Assembly: GCA_036785705.1 (NCBI GenBank)
Contig: JAWUZG010001112.1
Coordinates: 23,362 to 87,361, forward strand
Source: Acanthornis magna
Lineage: Eukaryota; Chordata; Aves; Passeriformes; Acanthizidae
Reading direction: 5' to 3'
Length of the DNA stretch: 64,000 nucleotides
The notes beneath the pieces are model-generated. The model saw only the letters and a list, made by a program, of their open reading frames with translations, ran no database searches and was not told the origin of the DNA. The translations under genes and the position numbers were made by a program. This document shows positions 45,721-59,276 of the stretch, piece after piece (position 1 is the stretch's first letter; every line of letters begins with the position of its first letter).

Positions 45721-48700
45721 ATGCGTGACGGTGGCGTCCTATTGACTGTGCTTGTCCTGCTGCTGGCCGCTGTGGCTGTCTGGTGGGCCCTTGGCCACTG
45801 GATGCCACGGAGGCAGCATGCAGCGACACCCAAGAGGCGCAAGCGCCCCGGGGTCCGGCCCAGAGGCTCACGGAGGAGCCGAGGAGCCCCTGTGGCTCCC
45901 AGGCTTTCCAGGCCTCGGGCCACCCCTCTCAGGCGGCCACGTGCTCCCGCGAGCTCCCTGGACAGCTCCTGCGGCTGCAGGCCCTGCGTGGCAGTGGCCC
46001 AGGAGCTGCAGCTGCTGATGCTGCTGCTGTGGGCTCGCCACGGGACGCGTGTGCCCTTCTATTCAGGGATGTGGCAGGCCTTGTGGAAAGAACTGGAGGA
46101 GCTGGTGAAGCGAGGCCACCTGCCCTGCTGTGGCTCGCCCAGCTCCTCCCGGAGCCTGCATCCCTCCAAGAGGCTGCTCCCAGCAGGAACCTCCATCATC
46201 CCTGGGAGAGCCTCAGGCCTTGCAAGGATGGCACACCATCAGAGATCCTCCATCCGTGCAAGAGCCTCCGGCTGTCAGAGATCCTCCATCCTGCCAGCAG
46301 CCTCTGCTATCTCTGACAGCCTCCATCCCTGCCAGAGGCTCAGCGAGACCTGTCAGCCTGAGGAAGGTGCAGAGCCCACGGACAGGTCTCCCAGCTCCCT
46401 TGGACTCGTGGACTTCAACAACACGGGCGCATCCCTGAGCACTGCCGCAGCCAGGGAAAGCCCAGAAGTCCAAGTGGGAGCCCAGCCCGACCCAGGGGAG
46501 CCTTCCCAGGAGCAGGTGGCGGAGCAGCAAGCGTGCTGCAGCCAGCAGTTGCCGGCCCACAGCTCCCAGGACGCCGTGCCAACTGCGCCAGCTGGCTGCA
46601 GCCCGTGCTTGGTGGCGGAGACCATCCCCAAGAGACCCAGGAGGTTCCTCCGTCTGCAGGAAGCTGCTCCCAGACGGCCACCGACCACCCTGAAGGCCTT
46701 TCCAATAGCAGGTGGGATCTTCTCAGGAGCTGTGTGAGGCTCTCCCGGGGCTCCTGAGGGCCATCCCCAGGCCAGGCCAGGCCAGGCCAGGCCAGGCCAG
46801 GCCAGGGCCCCTGAGAGCAGCCTAGTCCCTGGCTGCTTCCAGTGCCTGCGATGCCACGGCTTCCAAAAACTCCCCTCTGCTTTGCAGCCGCTCCTGGGAC
46901 GCCCCTGTGGGAAGAAGCCTCGGGCTGCAGCCCCGGCCGTCCCCAACACCTGAGTCCAGCCCACGACGCCGGGGACAGCGACGGTGCCGGCCTGCCCCGC
47001 TGCACTCCGGCTCCTGCAGCCGCCTGTGCGCGCTGCCCCGGCCCCGCTGTGCCGCTCGCCAGCCCGATGCCTGCAAGGCGGTGGCCGCTGCCCGGCGCGC
47101 AGCAGGAAGCAGGTGAGAGCAGCGTGGCCCGCGCTGGCCCGGCCCGCTTCACTCGCGGCGGTGGCACTTAGGGGGGGCCCTGGGCGCAAGGCTGATGGCT
47201 CGCTCTTGGCCGCAGGGCAAAAGAAGAAGCTGCAGGAGCTGTACCAGCTGGGCCCGCAGCTGGGGCGCGGTGGCTTTGGCACCGTCTTCGCGGGGACCCG
47301 CCTCTCCGACGGGAGCCCGGTAAGTGGCCGCTACGGCCGGGGGCGGGGCCGGAGGGCCGGGCCGGGGCCGGGCAGGGCTCGAGCTCAGCCCGCCTCTCTC
47401 GTGGGCTTGCAGGTGGCCATCAAACGCGTGGCCCGGGACGGCGTGCTGCAGTGGGACGAGCTGGTGAGTGAGCGGGGCCAGCGGGACAGAGCGGGGCGTG
47501 GCGGGCAGGGCTAAGCCCGGGGCTAAGCCGAGGGTGGCAGGCGGGAGGTGGCGGGGGGGGGGGAGCGGGCGTGGGCTCAGCGTGCGAGCCGGAGCGTGGC
47601 GGGCGCGGGGATGGAAGACACCGCTGGTGGTGCCGGGCAGGGGGACACCCCCCGAGCACGGCCTGGGCGGGAGGAAGCCCAAGGCCCAGGGAGGCTGCCC
47701 AAGGGTGGGGGGGGCACTGGGGCAGCCCAGGCAGGGGGCAGCGGAGCCACAGGGCAGCATCAGGCCTGCTGGAGGCATTGTCTCCTCCTCCTCACAGCCC
47801 GACGGCGCCTGTGTTCCGATGGAGATCGTGCTCCTGGAGAAGGTGGGCTCTGGCTGCCGCCACATCATCCAGCTCCTCGACTGGTTTGAGCTGCCCGACA
47901 GCTTCCTGCTGGTCATGGAGCGTCCGGAGCCATCGCAGGATCTCCTGCACTTCCTGCTGGAGCGGGAGTTCCTGTGCGAGGAGGTGGCGCGCTGGCTTTT
48001 CCGCCAGGTGCTGGAGGCCGTGCGGCACTGCACCGCCTGCGGCGTCCTGCACCGGGACATCAAGCCGGAGAACCTCCTCGTGGACCCGGAGAGCGGCGAC
48101 CTGAAGCTCATCGACTTCGGTTGCGGCACCTTCCTCCAGGAGCAGCCCTTCACGTCCTTTGCCGGTGAGCCCACGTGCCGGGCCGCGTGCCCTTGGGCGC
48201 CAGGCATTGCACGGCCCCATTCCCTCCTGGGCTGCGGGGCGCGGCATTCAGCCGGCTGCCGGCTGCCCTTGGGCACGGGGTGGACGCTGTGCCCCTGCCT
48301 GGGCCAGGAGGCCGGGGCCAGGCTCTGGGAGGCAGCAGCCTGCGCCTGGACATCGCCGCCTGTCTCCCCTAGGAACACACGTGTACAGCCCACCCGAGTG
48401 GGTCCGCCATGGCTGCTACCACGGCCACGGGGCGACCATCTGGTCCCTGGGCGTGCTGCTGTACGTCATGGTCTGCGGGAAGCTCCCCTTCCTGGAGGAC
48501 CATGACATCGTGTCGGGCCAGCTCTGCTTCGGGAAGCAGCTCTCTCCAGGTCGGTATCCGGCCTCAGAAGGCAGGCTTTGGCAGGTGGCTCTGCGCAGCC
48601 CAGCGTGGCGCTCACGCAGCTCCGCGGCAGGTCCATCTGCCGGCAAGGGCTGGCCGCAGGAGGTGGCCCGTGACGGACTCGCTCGGCTGGTGTGGCACGC

Positions 48701-48983
48701 TGGGCTGACGGAGGTGGCGCGCGCTTCCTGCCGTGCCGCTGTCCCGCCGAGGGCAGAGTGGGCCGGGAGTGCGGCGCAGCTCTGAGCACAGGCGGCGCGG
48801 CCCGGGCCCTGCGGGCGCTGGGAGCGGCTGGGCAGGAGCCTTCTGCGAGTGACCGGCGCTTTCTGGCTTCTCTCCCCAGAGTGCCAACAGCTGATCCGCT
48901 GGTGTTTGTCCAAGCACCCCGCGGACAGGCCAGCGCTGGAGGAGATCTCGCGCCACCCTTGGCTGCGCGGCAGGCGTCTTTGA
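45721..48983 (+). CDS. PIM-like kinase copy 7
   Basis: Exons: 45721-46711, 46888-47112, 47216-47319, 47413-47463, 47798-48164, 48373-48549 and 48880-48983. The frame is intact and all catalytic motifs are present. K71R in the basic stretch and a promoter-distal variant with an A-run near 45570 are shared only with copy 8, marking the two as a recent duplicate pair. Thr220 and Ser662 are present as in copies 6 and 8. It is flanked on both sides by LTR elements, which end 1,243 bp before its ATG and start 203 bp after its stop. Confidence 0.75.
46767..46806 (+). repeat. CCAGG minisatellite, intron 1 of copy 7 (8 units)
   Basis: Eight perfect 5-mers. Confidence 0.85.
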
Positions 48984-49049
48984 TGCCTTGCCGCAGCCTC
49001 TGCAGCACCCACTTCCCCCCCAGTCCTACGCAGGGCTGAGGACCTGAAA

Positions 49050-49055
49050 AATAAA
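49050..49055 (+). terminator. Poly(A) signal of kinase copy 7
   Basis: AATAAA 67 nt past the stop codon. Confidence 0.7.
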
Positions 49056-49185
49056 ACAACCAACCCATTCCGCGGTGTCAAGTGCGGTCCCTGTTAGCAA
49101 CTTCAGCTAAAGAAACCTCCTTGTCCAAGGGCTAATCAGAGGGTTCCTTTCAGCCTTGGTCAAGCTTTCGAGGCCTCTCCTCCAG

Positions 49186-49449
49186 TGTTGCGGGGGCACG
49201 GGTCATTCACACGCAGATCAACATGATCAAGGTGAAAGCCCTTTATTCCAGATCAGAAGGCTTCTTATATACATATTCTACTTCTCTGTATCTAAGCAGT
49301 AGATTGGTTACTAGCTACTTGTTTGCATATCTAAACGAATCACTTAGAGCGATGGTGAGCTGTCATACAAACGCTGCTTCTGCTGGCTCTGCTAAGCTAA
49401 TGCTGGATTGCGCACATCTCACTGCCCTGCCTATTAAGAACACCCAACA
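49186..49449 (-). repeat. LTR (3' LTR of element copy 4)
   Basis: 264 bp. It ends aacacccaaca like the right LTRs but keeps the left-type bases elsewhere, six differences from its partner in all. Confidence 0.87.
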
Positions 49450-52400
49450 TATCCCCCGTTTTCTTTTTGCACAAGCCAGGCCTGATTGATGTACTTTTCT
49501 ATCACTCTGTGAATTAGCATAGCGCAGCATTGCACAAATTCTTGAGTCAGTGATTCTTTAGCTTTGAGCAACCTTTCTACTTTAACTTGTTACTATACGG
49601 TTACTTAAAATAATTTTTCTAGTAAGTACTACTTTAGCTAATTGAAACTGTGAAAACAGTATACACCGTTGCTCTAAAGTCTCTGTCAAGCTCAAATCTT
49701 GATTAAAGAGTCCATGGTTTCTTCTGAACTCTGGTTCTTGATTCTGATCAGGTGAGCAGGTAATTGCTTTGAACCTGTTGGTGATAGAACACATGCATAC
49801 TCTCTTCTCTAGGTTAACAGGTTATTTGAGCTTTGTTATTACGTGTTATTACACACTGAATTGTGGGTTTTGCATTATGACCGAAGGTGATCAAGGCAAC
49901 AGGTGCAACTACAGCTGCAATACATAAGAGAAAGAGAACAGTACCTCAAAAGTACACAGATCATTAACTATTTAACTATTAGCTATTACCCAGAGTCTAC
50001 AATCACTGGAGAGTCCCATTTTTCAGGCAAGACTTGAAGACCTTTCCCGGGCAAGGCTTTCAAGTTTACCTGAAAGGGGTTCCAGTTCTTATCAAGCCGA
50101 ATTGGTGAGCCAAAATGACTCAATTGCATTTTTAGAGCAGAAACATCTGGGATTAAAGATCCAGTACTCGATCAGCTTAGGGCCAGGGCTTGGCCAGAGC
50201 CCAGGCCTTCACTGAGAGAGTCTTTCTAAATTCTCTAAACAAGCTTCTATTAATAGCAATTCTTTAAAACAATACACTTCTTACAGATAACTACACAGGG
50301 TTATGTGAAAACTTCCAAAGCAGTTGGCGTTGTCATTTAGTTTTAACTAAATAATCAATGGTACCATAAACAAACTACAAATAGCTGTGAACAAAGAAAT
50401 ACATACGTGTAGTATCAAATAATATCTTTTGCATAATGCTCTCTAGAAAAGCTTAGTAAATTCATATAATTACATTAACAACACATCTAGAATTGTTAAT
50501 ATAGTAACAGTAACTGTTCTGAGAAAGTGAGATTATGTTTTCTACACCTCTATGCATATATGACAGTAAAGCAAAATGAAAACAAGAGAGAAGCACTAAG
50601 CATCTTACAATTAATAATATTCATGATTTGAAATTGATGTTCATTCTTCTGTGTTACCTATAGAAGGTAAAGCTGCAAAGGTTGTTATAGTCATCTTGAT
50701 TGACTAATGTAGAACACTCAAAACCATAGGATTTGTGATGAAATTAAGGATTTGACAAATTGCATCTTCACTTACTTGTCTTATCAATTCTTTATCATGA
50801 ACATTTCAATTGACTTTATCTTATCTCTATAGCAAAGGAACTGTAAAGAAAAAAAAACTGTAAAAAACTCTTCTCCCTGTTCCCCCTTTTTTCTTTTTTT
50901 TTTTTTTTGTGTCTTATTTTGCATGTTTTGACAGAACTTAAACTTTAACTTCGCTTAAAACTAAGATAAATCTAACAGAGCTTAAAGTTAACATAATTGA
51001 AAGTGAAGAGAAATTAATCTTCAGCACTTAAAAAATAAGTTTTATCTCATAGGCGCCTCTACTTAGATGTACATGCCGGCAAAATATGAATTAACACAGA
51101 CAATTCACACACATACACAAGGGGCAGCAAGTTACACCCCTCTGACAGCTGTCACAAATTCACTGAAAAACACCACCACTCATAAACATGGAAATTTTCT
51201 TCACTCGACTACAAGCGTCTGTTTTCCCTTTTCTTTCTTTCAGAGGTTACTAAAATTTAACTTCTTAATCAAACTGAAAATCAACAGACTTTACATAAAT
51301 TTTGATCAACTTAAAGTTGACAGGTCTGAGCTACAAACTCGGAATACGTAAAAGACTCGAGCAACATTCTTAGTACATTTGCTGCAGCATACCTGTGGAA
51401 AGAAAAAAAAAACCAAATCTTTTGAATTAGAGAAGTAGTCACTCTGGATGCCTCTGCAAGCGTTTAACTTTAAACCTACCAAACTAGATACAAGGTTAAG
51501 GGTACACCTTGAGAGTTTCAGATACAGCAGAACTCAACCTGTTTTGACCTCTCCTGTATAAGAAACTACTGAAAATTCATCATACAGCAGTTAAACATCA
51601 GTGAATAATATCAAGAGAAATAACTGAGTTGTAAATGAAATAGCAGCAACGTAGAACTTTAGAGGGTAGGATTTTTGTAGGATTAACTGGAAAGAAATTT
51701 AAAGTGTGGCAGATAGGTTGTGTTGAAAATGCCTGTTTAACAGTCAGTACTCCTCTGAGATAAGTGTAAGTTTACTAAGATGTTTTTGAGGTGCAGCTTT
51801 ACTCACAGGAATGAACCTGCTTGATTCGCAGATGGTAATACAGCTTCCTGTAAATATAATTACAGTAGGTTTGAGATGTAAAAAAGACATCAAAGATAAA
51901 ACTGACACATGTATACAAGCACTGCGGCCTCTCTGTCATAAGGGCAGAGAGCATCAAGAACTCAGGTACTGAGCAGACAACACTGAATTACTTTTCTGGG
52001 CAATTAATGTACTTAAACTATTTTGATGTTAAGTTCATGTGCAAGCTGTAGGTGACAAGGAAGAACAAGCACATTTAAATTTGTGAGCAGCTGTACTAGC
52101 TGGAAATGTTGTCACATGTGTTTATGGCAAGACAGTCACATTTAAATTGTTTTATTAAAGCTGTGCATGCAAACAGGTAAAGCTAGCACTACACTTTTTA
52201 CAGTAGAAAACCATGAGCTAATTATAGTCGATTCTTAAAAGTTTCTGCAGATAACAAATATGGAGTCAGGCCTAGCATTGCTGCTAGGAGTTTTGTAAAT
52301 CATGCAATGTTTTGACATCAGGATTTAAAGTTAATTGCTGTAGCTATACGTCTTGTCCAGTGTGAATGTATGTTAAGTAAGACTAAAAACACCGAGTGGA

Positions 52401-53441
52401 TGCATAGACTGAGATATTAGACATAAAAGTATAAATGATGTTTTGAGGAAACAACCTGAAAATTCTACTTTGTAATTTTGTATGGAATATAACTGTGCTG
52501 TGTTTAATTATGTTTTAGTATTTGGGTTGTTCCAGGCAGCTCAAGGAATCTGAAGGCCAAACAGCAGGAGTCATGCCAAGTTAGCTTTGCTAGGTAAATT
52601 TTTTCCTGTGGGAAAAAACAAGTTTTATCAGAGTTGGATAATGTTAGAACTTCAAGAGAAAGCCTGTAAAATTCCTTAAAGGAAAGATACACAGTGAGCA
52701 AGCAAAAGGGGGGTTGCTGCTGTAATTTAAGGCAAAATGTCATAGTTCACATTCCAATTCTGTGGAGGCAAGATAAGATGTGCAGGGAAAAGTCAAGCAA
52801 CTTAACAATTTACAAGACTTTTAGAGAATAAAAGATACACATAAACCACTTTCTAAACCCTCTCATTTAACCAAGCTGTTATCATTACTGCTGTCTGGTT
52901 TTGAAAAGTTGGAAACAAATTCAAAACACAACTCAGTTACACTAATCAAAAAGGCAGGGTGGGGGTCAGGAAGCTGCTGCTTGTTCTGTGCAGCTTTCTT
53001 GCTTCTCTCGAAGACATCTGGAGATGGCTCTGGTCGCACGGTCAGTTGCTCTGCCAGTCAGTCGCAGCTGAGTCAGCTCTCCGGCCGAGGGGTGAGCAGC
53101 AGCGACAGCAGGACAATGCAGGACTGGGGATGTGTCATGTAAAAAGCAGATCTTCAAGTAGGGGGGAAGGTCAGAGAAGGAGTACGATTTGTTTACGGGT
53201 GAAGGAGCTCTAGCAGGTAGATTAAGAGGTATCACTTGCAAGGTTTCTGCTAAATCTCGGATGGGAATTGAAAAATCAGTAGAGGTCAATGGACCAGCCT
53301 CGACCTCCCCTTGAGAGGGGGATTGGGCATCAGCCTCTACGAGGCTGCGTCCTCGACCTTGGTCGCCTCCGGTGTTGGGGGTGGCGGGGGGGGAGCTTCA
53401 GTCCCCAGCGGTTCTGAGGGTGGCGGGGGGGCGGTCGGCAC

Positions 53442-53792
53442 TCACGAGGAAATGTCCAGCACGGCGGAAGGAAAAGGGTTGCCGATAGGAAAGGCTTGCA
53501 GGGGCTGTCTGATTTCATAGCATGCAAAACATCTACTGTGGTCTTCCATAAATGAGAGTACTTTGTTGCCTCCTTTGCTTCCTTGCCGCCTGCAGCTACA
53601 TTGTCGCAGAGCGCTCTCACGATCACCCCCCCAGGTGCAGATCTCAAAAGTCACAGAGGCACCCGATATCAGTCTGTGCTCCCACGCCCAGCTAAAAAAG
53701 CTTTTCAAAGCCGAGGCATCATATTTCCGTGCTCTCTTAGAGAGAATAAGTTGGAGGAGGTTTTGGACCACGTCCCGTTCATCCAACCCCAT
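53442..53792 (-). pseudogene. gag-like remnant, element copy 4
   Basis: The same 116-codon frame. The following C-tract is interrupted by a G (plus strand gggggggcggtc), shared with copy 5. Confidence 0.58.
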
Positions 53793-54042
53793 CTCCTCAC
53801 TACGGCCGACTCACCTGTTTTCGGTGAGATTTACGTCTTCTTGACGTGTTGCAGAGCTCTGTCTTGTTCATCCTGCACAGGACTGCAGGGAAACTTTAGG
53901 CCATTAATCACTTCATCCTGCAGGGAAACTTTAGGCCATTCATCCTGCCGGGGCTCGCAGGGAAATTCGACCGCCTTCCCCGCACCCCGCGCGCACGGAG
54001 CAGTTCGTTACGAACTAATTCAGGCACTTTGGGGTCACCAAA

Positions 54043-54306
54043 TGTTGCGGGGGCACGGGTCAATCACACGCAGATCAACATGATCAAGGTGAAAGCCCTT
54101 TATTCCAGATCAGAAGGCTACTTATATACATATTCTACTTCTCTATATCTAAGCAGTAGATTGGTTACTAGTTACTTGTATGCATATCTAAATGAATCAC
54201 TTAGAGCGATGGTGAGCTGTCATACAAACGCTGCTTCTGCTGGCTCTGCTAAGCTAATGCTGGATTGCGCACATCTCACTGCCCTGCCTATTAAGAACAC
54301 CCAACA
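54043..54306 (-). repeat. LTR (5' LTR of element copy 4)
   Basis: 264 bp; matches the other right-hand LTRs. Confidence 0.87.
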
Positions 54307-54312
54307 CTCCAG

Positions 54313-55438
54313 CATGGTAGTTTTGCGTCTTCAAGCAGGGGCTGTAGTACAGGTAGGAGGGCCTTTAACAAGCCAAGAAATGCAACACCGAAACAACAGC
54401 TGTCCTCTCCAACTGGTGCAGCCACTTGTGCTCAGCCCAAGTGACACAGGGTGCCTTCCCCTGTGTGCCTTCCCCTGTGTGCCTTCCAAGGGCCAGTGGG
54501 TAGCAGGGACGGAGATGTCGCTGCGCTGCCCAAGCCGTGAGAAGAACTTGCTCCTGGGAAGGCCTTACAGCCATGGGCTGGGCCCAACAGGACCCAGGGC
54601 TCCAGCCCTGGGCTCGCCCAGCACACGGTCACAGTGGTGCAATGGCACAGGCCCCCCTGTGCCAGATTCCCCCTCACTCCCTTTGGACTCAGCCCCAAAG
54701 AAGTCACAAAACGAGTCCAAGTGCCCTGGCCAGCTGCTCGGTGCTTCCTGAAAGCGCTTTACATGTGCACATCTCCCCCGAGAAAGGGGAAAAAAATCAA
54801 GGCAGGGCACGACAGGCCCCCAAAGGTTTGAAGGTGCCCCCAGCTCCTGTCCCACAGGCTGGAGGCTCCCGCGGCACAGGCAGTGCCCTGCAGGATGGTG
54901 CCTCATCTCCCGCTCAGGCTGCGCTCCGCCGCATTCCCTGCCCTGGTCCTGCAGCACGGCCGGCGGCGGAAGACTCAGGTGCCAAATGTGCACCAGAAGC
55001 CAAGTCCAAGTCAAGGCCAGAGCAGTGGCAGCACTCACAGCACAGCGGGGAAAACCTGATTTATTTAACACCGAGGCTCTGCACAAGTCTCCAAGCCAAA
55101 ATCAGAAACTTCATCCTGCTCCTCGACAGAGGGACGGAGGGGAGCGAACTCACGCTCCCTTTGCCGCTGCAGGATCTTCTTGGGCACCGAGCTGGCACCG
55201 AGCTTGTTCCCAGCTGGCACTGCTGCAGGGTCCTGGGAGCCACGGGCAGGACACTGGTGGCACCGGCCCTCTTCCTGATGTGCCACTTGCTCACTGCAAT
55301 GGCCTGAGTTCCCCTTCTGATTTCCAGGCTTTTTCTGGCCATGTGCATCTTCACGGCTGAGCCAGTTCCACTGATCCCTGAGGCAGGCGGGGATGTGACA
55401 GCAAAAAAGGGGCTGAGCGCTGGCGTCAGGCAGGGCTG
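54313..55438. other. Spacer between element copy 4 and kinase copy 8
   Basis: Duplicated 14-mer at 54454-54481 and the same A-run variant as the copy 7 spacer. No gene seen. Confidence 0.6.
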
Positions 55439-55495
55439 TGATGTCACAGCGCTGTGCTGGCCCACAGCACTGTGATGTCACCGGGGCTATATAAG
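55439..55495 (+). promoter_or_regulatory. Core promoter of kinase copy 8
   Basis: CRE-like motifs are at 55439-55447 and 55473-55481, and TATATAAG is at 55488-55495. It shares the upstream A-run variant with copy 7. Confidence 0.65.
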
Positions 55496-55548
55496 ACGGG
55501 CCGGCAGCCGCAGTTGCCAGCGCAGTTGCGACAGGACGTGCCGGAGCC

Positions 55549-58500
55549 ATGCGTGACGGTGGCGTCCTATTGACTGTGCTTGTCCTGCTGCTGGCCGCTG
55601 TGGCTGTCTGGTGGGCCCTTGGCCACTGGATGCCACGGAGGCAGCATGCAGCGACACCCAAGAGGCGCAAGCGCCCCGGGGTCCGGCCCAGAGGCTCACG
55701 GAGGAGCCGAGGAGCCCCTGTGGCTCCCAGGCTTTCCAGGCCTCGGGCCACCCCTCTCAGGCGGCCACGTGCTCCCGCGAGCTCCCTGGACAGCTCCTGC
55801 GGCTGCAGGCCCTGCGTGGCAGTGGCCCAGGAGCTGCAGCTGCTGATGCTGCTGCTGTGGGCTCGCCACGGGACGCGTGTGCCCTTCTATTCAGGGATGT
55901 GGCAGGCCTTGTGGAAAGAACTGGAGGAGCTGGTGAAGCGAGGCCACCTGCCCTGCTGTGGCTTGCCCAGCTCCTCCCGGAGCCTGCATCCCTCCAAGAG
56001 GCTGCTCCCAGCAGGAACCTCCATCATCCCTGGGAGAGCCTCAGGCCTTGCAAGGATGGCACACCATCAGAGATCCTCCATCCGTGCAAGAGCCTCCGGC
56101 TGTCAGAGATCCTCCATCCTGCCAGCAGCCTCTGCTATCTCTGACAGCCTCCATCCCTGCCAGAGGCTCAGCGAGACCTGTCAGCCTGAGGAAGGTGCAG
56201 AGCCCACGGACAGGTCTCCCAGCTCCCTTGGACTCGTGGACTTCAACAACACGGGCGCATCCCTGAGCACTGCCGCAGCCAGGGAAAGCCCAGAAGTCCA
56301 AGTGGGAGCCCAGCCCGACCCAGGGGAGCCTTCCCAGGAGCAGGTGGCGGAGCAGCAAGCGTGCTGCAGCCAGCAGTTGCCGGCCCACAGCTCCCAGGAC
56401 GCCGTGCCAACTGCGCCAGCTGGCTGCAGCCCGTGCTTGGTGGCGGAGACCATCCCCAAGAGACCCAGGAGGTTCCTCCGTCTGCAGGAAGCTGCTCCCA
56501 GACGGCCACCGACCACCCTGAAGGCCTTTCCAATAGCAGGTGGGATCTTCTCAGGAGCTGTGTGAGGCTCTCCCGGGGCTCCTGAGGGCCATCCCCAGGC
56601 CAGGCCAGGCCAGGCCAGGCCAGGCCAGGCCAGGGCCCCTGAGAGCAGCCTAGTCCCTGGCTGCTTCCAGTGCCTGCGATGCCACGGCTTCCAAAAACTC
56701 CCCTCTGCTTTGCAGCCGCTCCTGGGACGCCCCTGTGGGAAGAAGCCTCGGGCTGCAGCCCCGGCCGTCCCCAACACCTGAGTCCAGCCCACGACGCCGG
56801 GGACAGCGACGGTGCCGGCCTGCCCCGCTGCACTCCGGCTCCTGCAGCCGCCTGTGCGCGCTGCCCCGGCCCCGCTGTGCCGCTCGCCAGCCCGATGCCT
56901 GCAAGGCGGTGGCCGCTGCCCGGCGCGCAGCAGGAAGCAGGTGAGAGCAGCGTGGCCCGCGCTGGCCCAGCCCGCTTCACTCGCGGCGGTGGCACTTAGG
57001 GGGGGCCCTGGGCGCAAGGCTGATGGCTCGCTCTTGGCCGCAGGGCAAAAGAAGAAGCTGCAGGAGCTGTACCAGCTGGGCCCGCAGCTGGGGCGCGGTG
57101 GCTTTGGCACCGTCTTCGCGGGGACCCGCCTCTCCGACGGGAGCCCGGTAAGTGGCCGCTACGGCCGGGGGCGGGGCCGGAGGGCCGGGCCGGGGCCGGG
57201 CAGGGCTCGAGCTCAGCCCGCCTCTCTCGTGGGCTTGCAGGTGGCCATCAAACGCGTGGCCCGGGACGGCGTGCTGCAGTGGGACGAGCTGGTGAGTGAG
57301 CGGGGCCAGCGGGACAGAGCGGGGCGTGGCGGGCAGGGCTAAGCCCGGGGCTAAGCCGAGGGTGGCAGGCGGGAGGTGGCGGGGGGGGGGAGCGGGCGTG
57401 GGCTCAGCGTGCGAGCCGGAGCGTGGCGGGCGCGGGGATGGAAGACACCGCTGGTGGTGCCGGGCAGGGGGACACCCCCCGAGCACGGCCTGGGCGGGAG
57501 GAAGCCCAAGGCCCAGGGAGGCTGCCCAAGGGTGGGGGGGGCACTGGGGCAGCCCAGGCAGGGGGCAGCGGAGCCACAGGGCAGCATCAGGCCTGCTGGA
57601 GGCATTGTCTCCTCCTCCTCACAGCCCGACGGCGCCTGTGTTCCGATGGAGATCGTGCTCCTGGAGAAGGTGGGCTCTGGCTGCCGCCACATCATCCAGC
57701 TCCTCGACTGGTTTGAGCTGCCCGACAGCTTCCTGCTGGTCATGGAGCGTCCGGAGCCATCGCAGGATCTCCTGCACTTCCTGCTGGAGCGGGAGTTCCT
57801 GTGCGAGGAGGTGGCGCGCTGGCTTTTCCGCCAGGTGCTGGAGGCCGTGCGGCACTGCACCGCCTGCGGCGTCCTGCACCGGGACATCAAGCCGGAGAAC
57901 CTCCTCGTGGACCCGGAGAGCGGCGACCTGAAGCTCATCGACTTCGGTTGCGGCACCTTCCTCCAGGAGCAGCCCTTCACGTCCTTTGCCGGTGAGCCCA
58001 CGTGCCGGGCCGCGTGCCCTTGGGCGCCAGGCATTGCACGGCCCCATTCCCTCCTGGGCTGCGGGGCGCGGCATTCAGCCGGCTGCCGGCTGCCCTTGGG
58101 CACGGGGTGGACGCTGTGCCCCTGCCTGGGCCAGGAGGCCGGGGCCAGGCTCTGGGAGGCAGCAGCCTGCGCCTGGACATCGCCGCCTGTCTCCCCTAGG
58201 AACACACGTGTACAGCCCACCCGAGTGGGTCCGCCATGGCTGCTACCACGGCCACGGGGCGACCATCTGGTCCCTGGGCGTGCTGCTGTACGTCATGGTC
58301 TGCGGGAAGCTCCCCTTCCTGGAGGACCATGACATCGTGTCGGGCCAGCTCTGCTTCGGGAAGCAGCTCTCTCCAGGTCGGTATCCGGCCTCAGAAGGCA
58401 GGCTTTGGCAGGTGGCTCTGCGCAGCCCAGCGTGGCGCTCACGCAGCTCCGCGGCAGGTCCATCTGCCGGCAAGGGCTGGCCGCAGGAGGTGGCCCGTGA

Positions 58501-58810
58501 CGGACTCGCTCGGCTGGTGTGGCACGCTGGGCTGACGGAGGTGGCGCGCGCTTCCTGCCGTGCCGCTGTCCCGCCGAGGGCAGAGTGGGCCGGGAGTGCG
58601 GCGCAGCTCTGAGCACAGGCGGCGCGGCCCGGGCCCTGCGGGCGCTGGGAGCGGCTGGGCAGGAGCCTTCTGCGAGTGACCGGCGCTTTCTGGCTTCTCT
58701 CCCCAGAGTGCCAACAGCTGATCCGCTGGTGTTTGTCCAAGCACCCCGCGGACAGGCCAGCGCTGGAGGAGATCTCGCGCCACCCTTGGCTGCGCGGCAG
58801 GCGTCTTTGA
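55549..58810 (+). CDS. PIM-like kinase copy 8
   Basis: Exons: 55549-56539, 56716-56940, 57044-57147, 57241-57291, 57625-57991, 58200-58376 and 58707-58810. It is the last complete copy and its product is the usual 672 codons. It carries Arg71 like copy 7 and a private S139L just after the Cys-Cys pair in exon 1. The bases around the presumed transcription start read gacagGacg, where copies 3 and 7 read gacagCacg. An incomplete LTR element follows from 59013 to the window end. Confidence 0.75.
56595..56634 (+). repeat. CCAGG minisatellite, intron 1 of copy 8 (8 units)
   Basis: Eight perfect 5-mers. Confidence 0.85.
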
Positions 58811-58876
58811 TGCCTTGCCGCAGCCTCTGCAGCACCCACTTCCCCCCCAGTCCTACGCAGGGCTGAGGACCTGAAA

Positions 58877-58882
58877 AATAAA
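58877..58882 (+). terminator. Poly(A) signal of kinase copy 8
   Basis: AATAAA 67 nt past the stop codon. Confidence 0.7.
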
Positions 58883-59012
58883 ACAACCAACCCATTCCGC
58901 GGTGTCAAGTGCGGTCCCTGTTAGCAACTTCAGCTAAAGAAACCTCCTTGTCCAAGGGCTAATCAGAGGGTTCCTTTCAGCCTTGGTCAAGCTTTCGAGG
59001 CCTCTCCTCCAG

Positions 59013-59276
59013 TGTTGCGGGGGCACGGGTCATTCACACGCAGATCAACATGATCAAGGTGAAAGCCCTTTATTCCAGATCAGAAGGCTTCTTATATACA
59101 TATTCTACTTCTCTGTATCTAAGCAGTAGATTGGTTACTAGCTACTTGTTTGCATATCTAAACGAATCACTTAGAGCGATGGTGAGCTGTCATACAAACG
59201 CTGCTTCTGCTGGCTCTGCTAAGCTAATGCTGGATTGCGCACATCTCACTGCCCTGCCTATTAAGAACACCCAACA
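59013..59276 (-). repeat. LTR (3' LTR of element copy 5)
   Basis: 264 bp; same variants as the left LTR of copy 4. Confidence 0.87.

Larger units (their letters stand above)
49186..54306 (-). mobile_element. Non-autonomous LTR retroelement, copy 4
   Basis: 5,121 bp, with CTCCAG duplications at 49180-49185 and 54307-54312 and the primer site at 54040-54023. Its left LTR carries a private-pair variant (ctctgtatc) shared only with copy 5. Confidence 0.85.
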
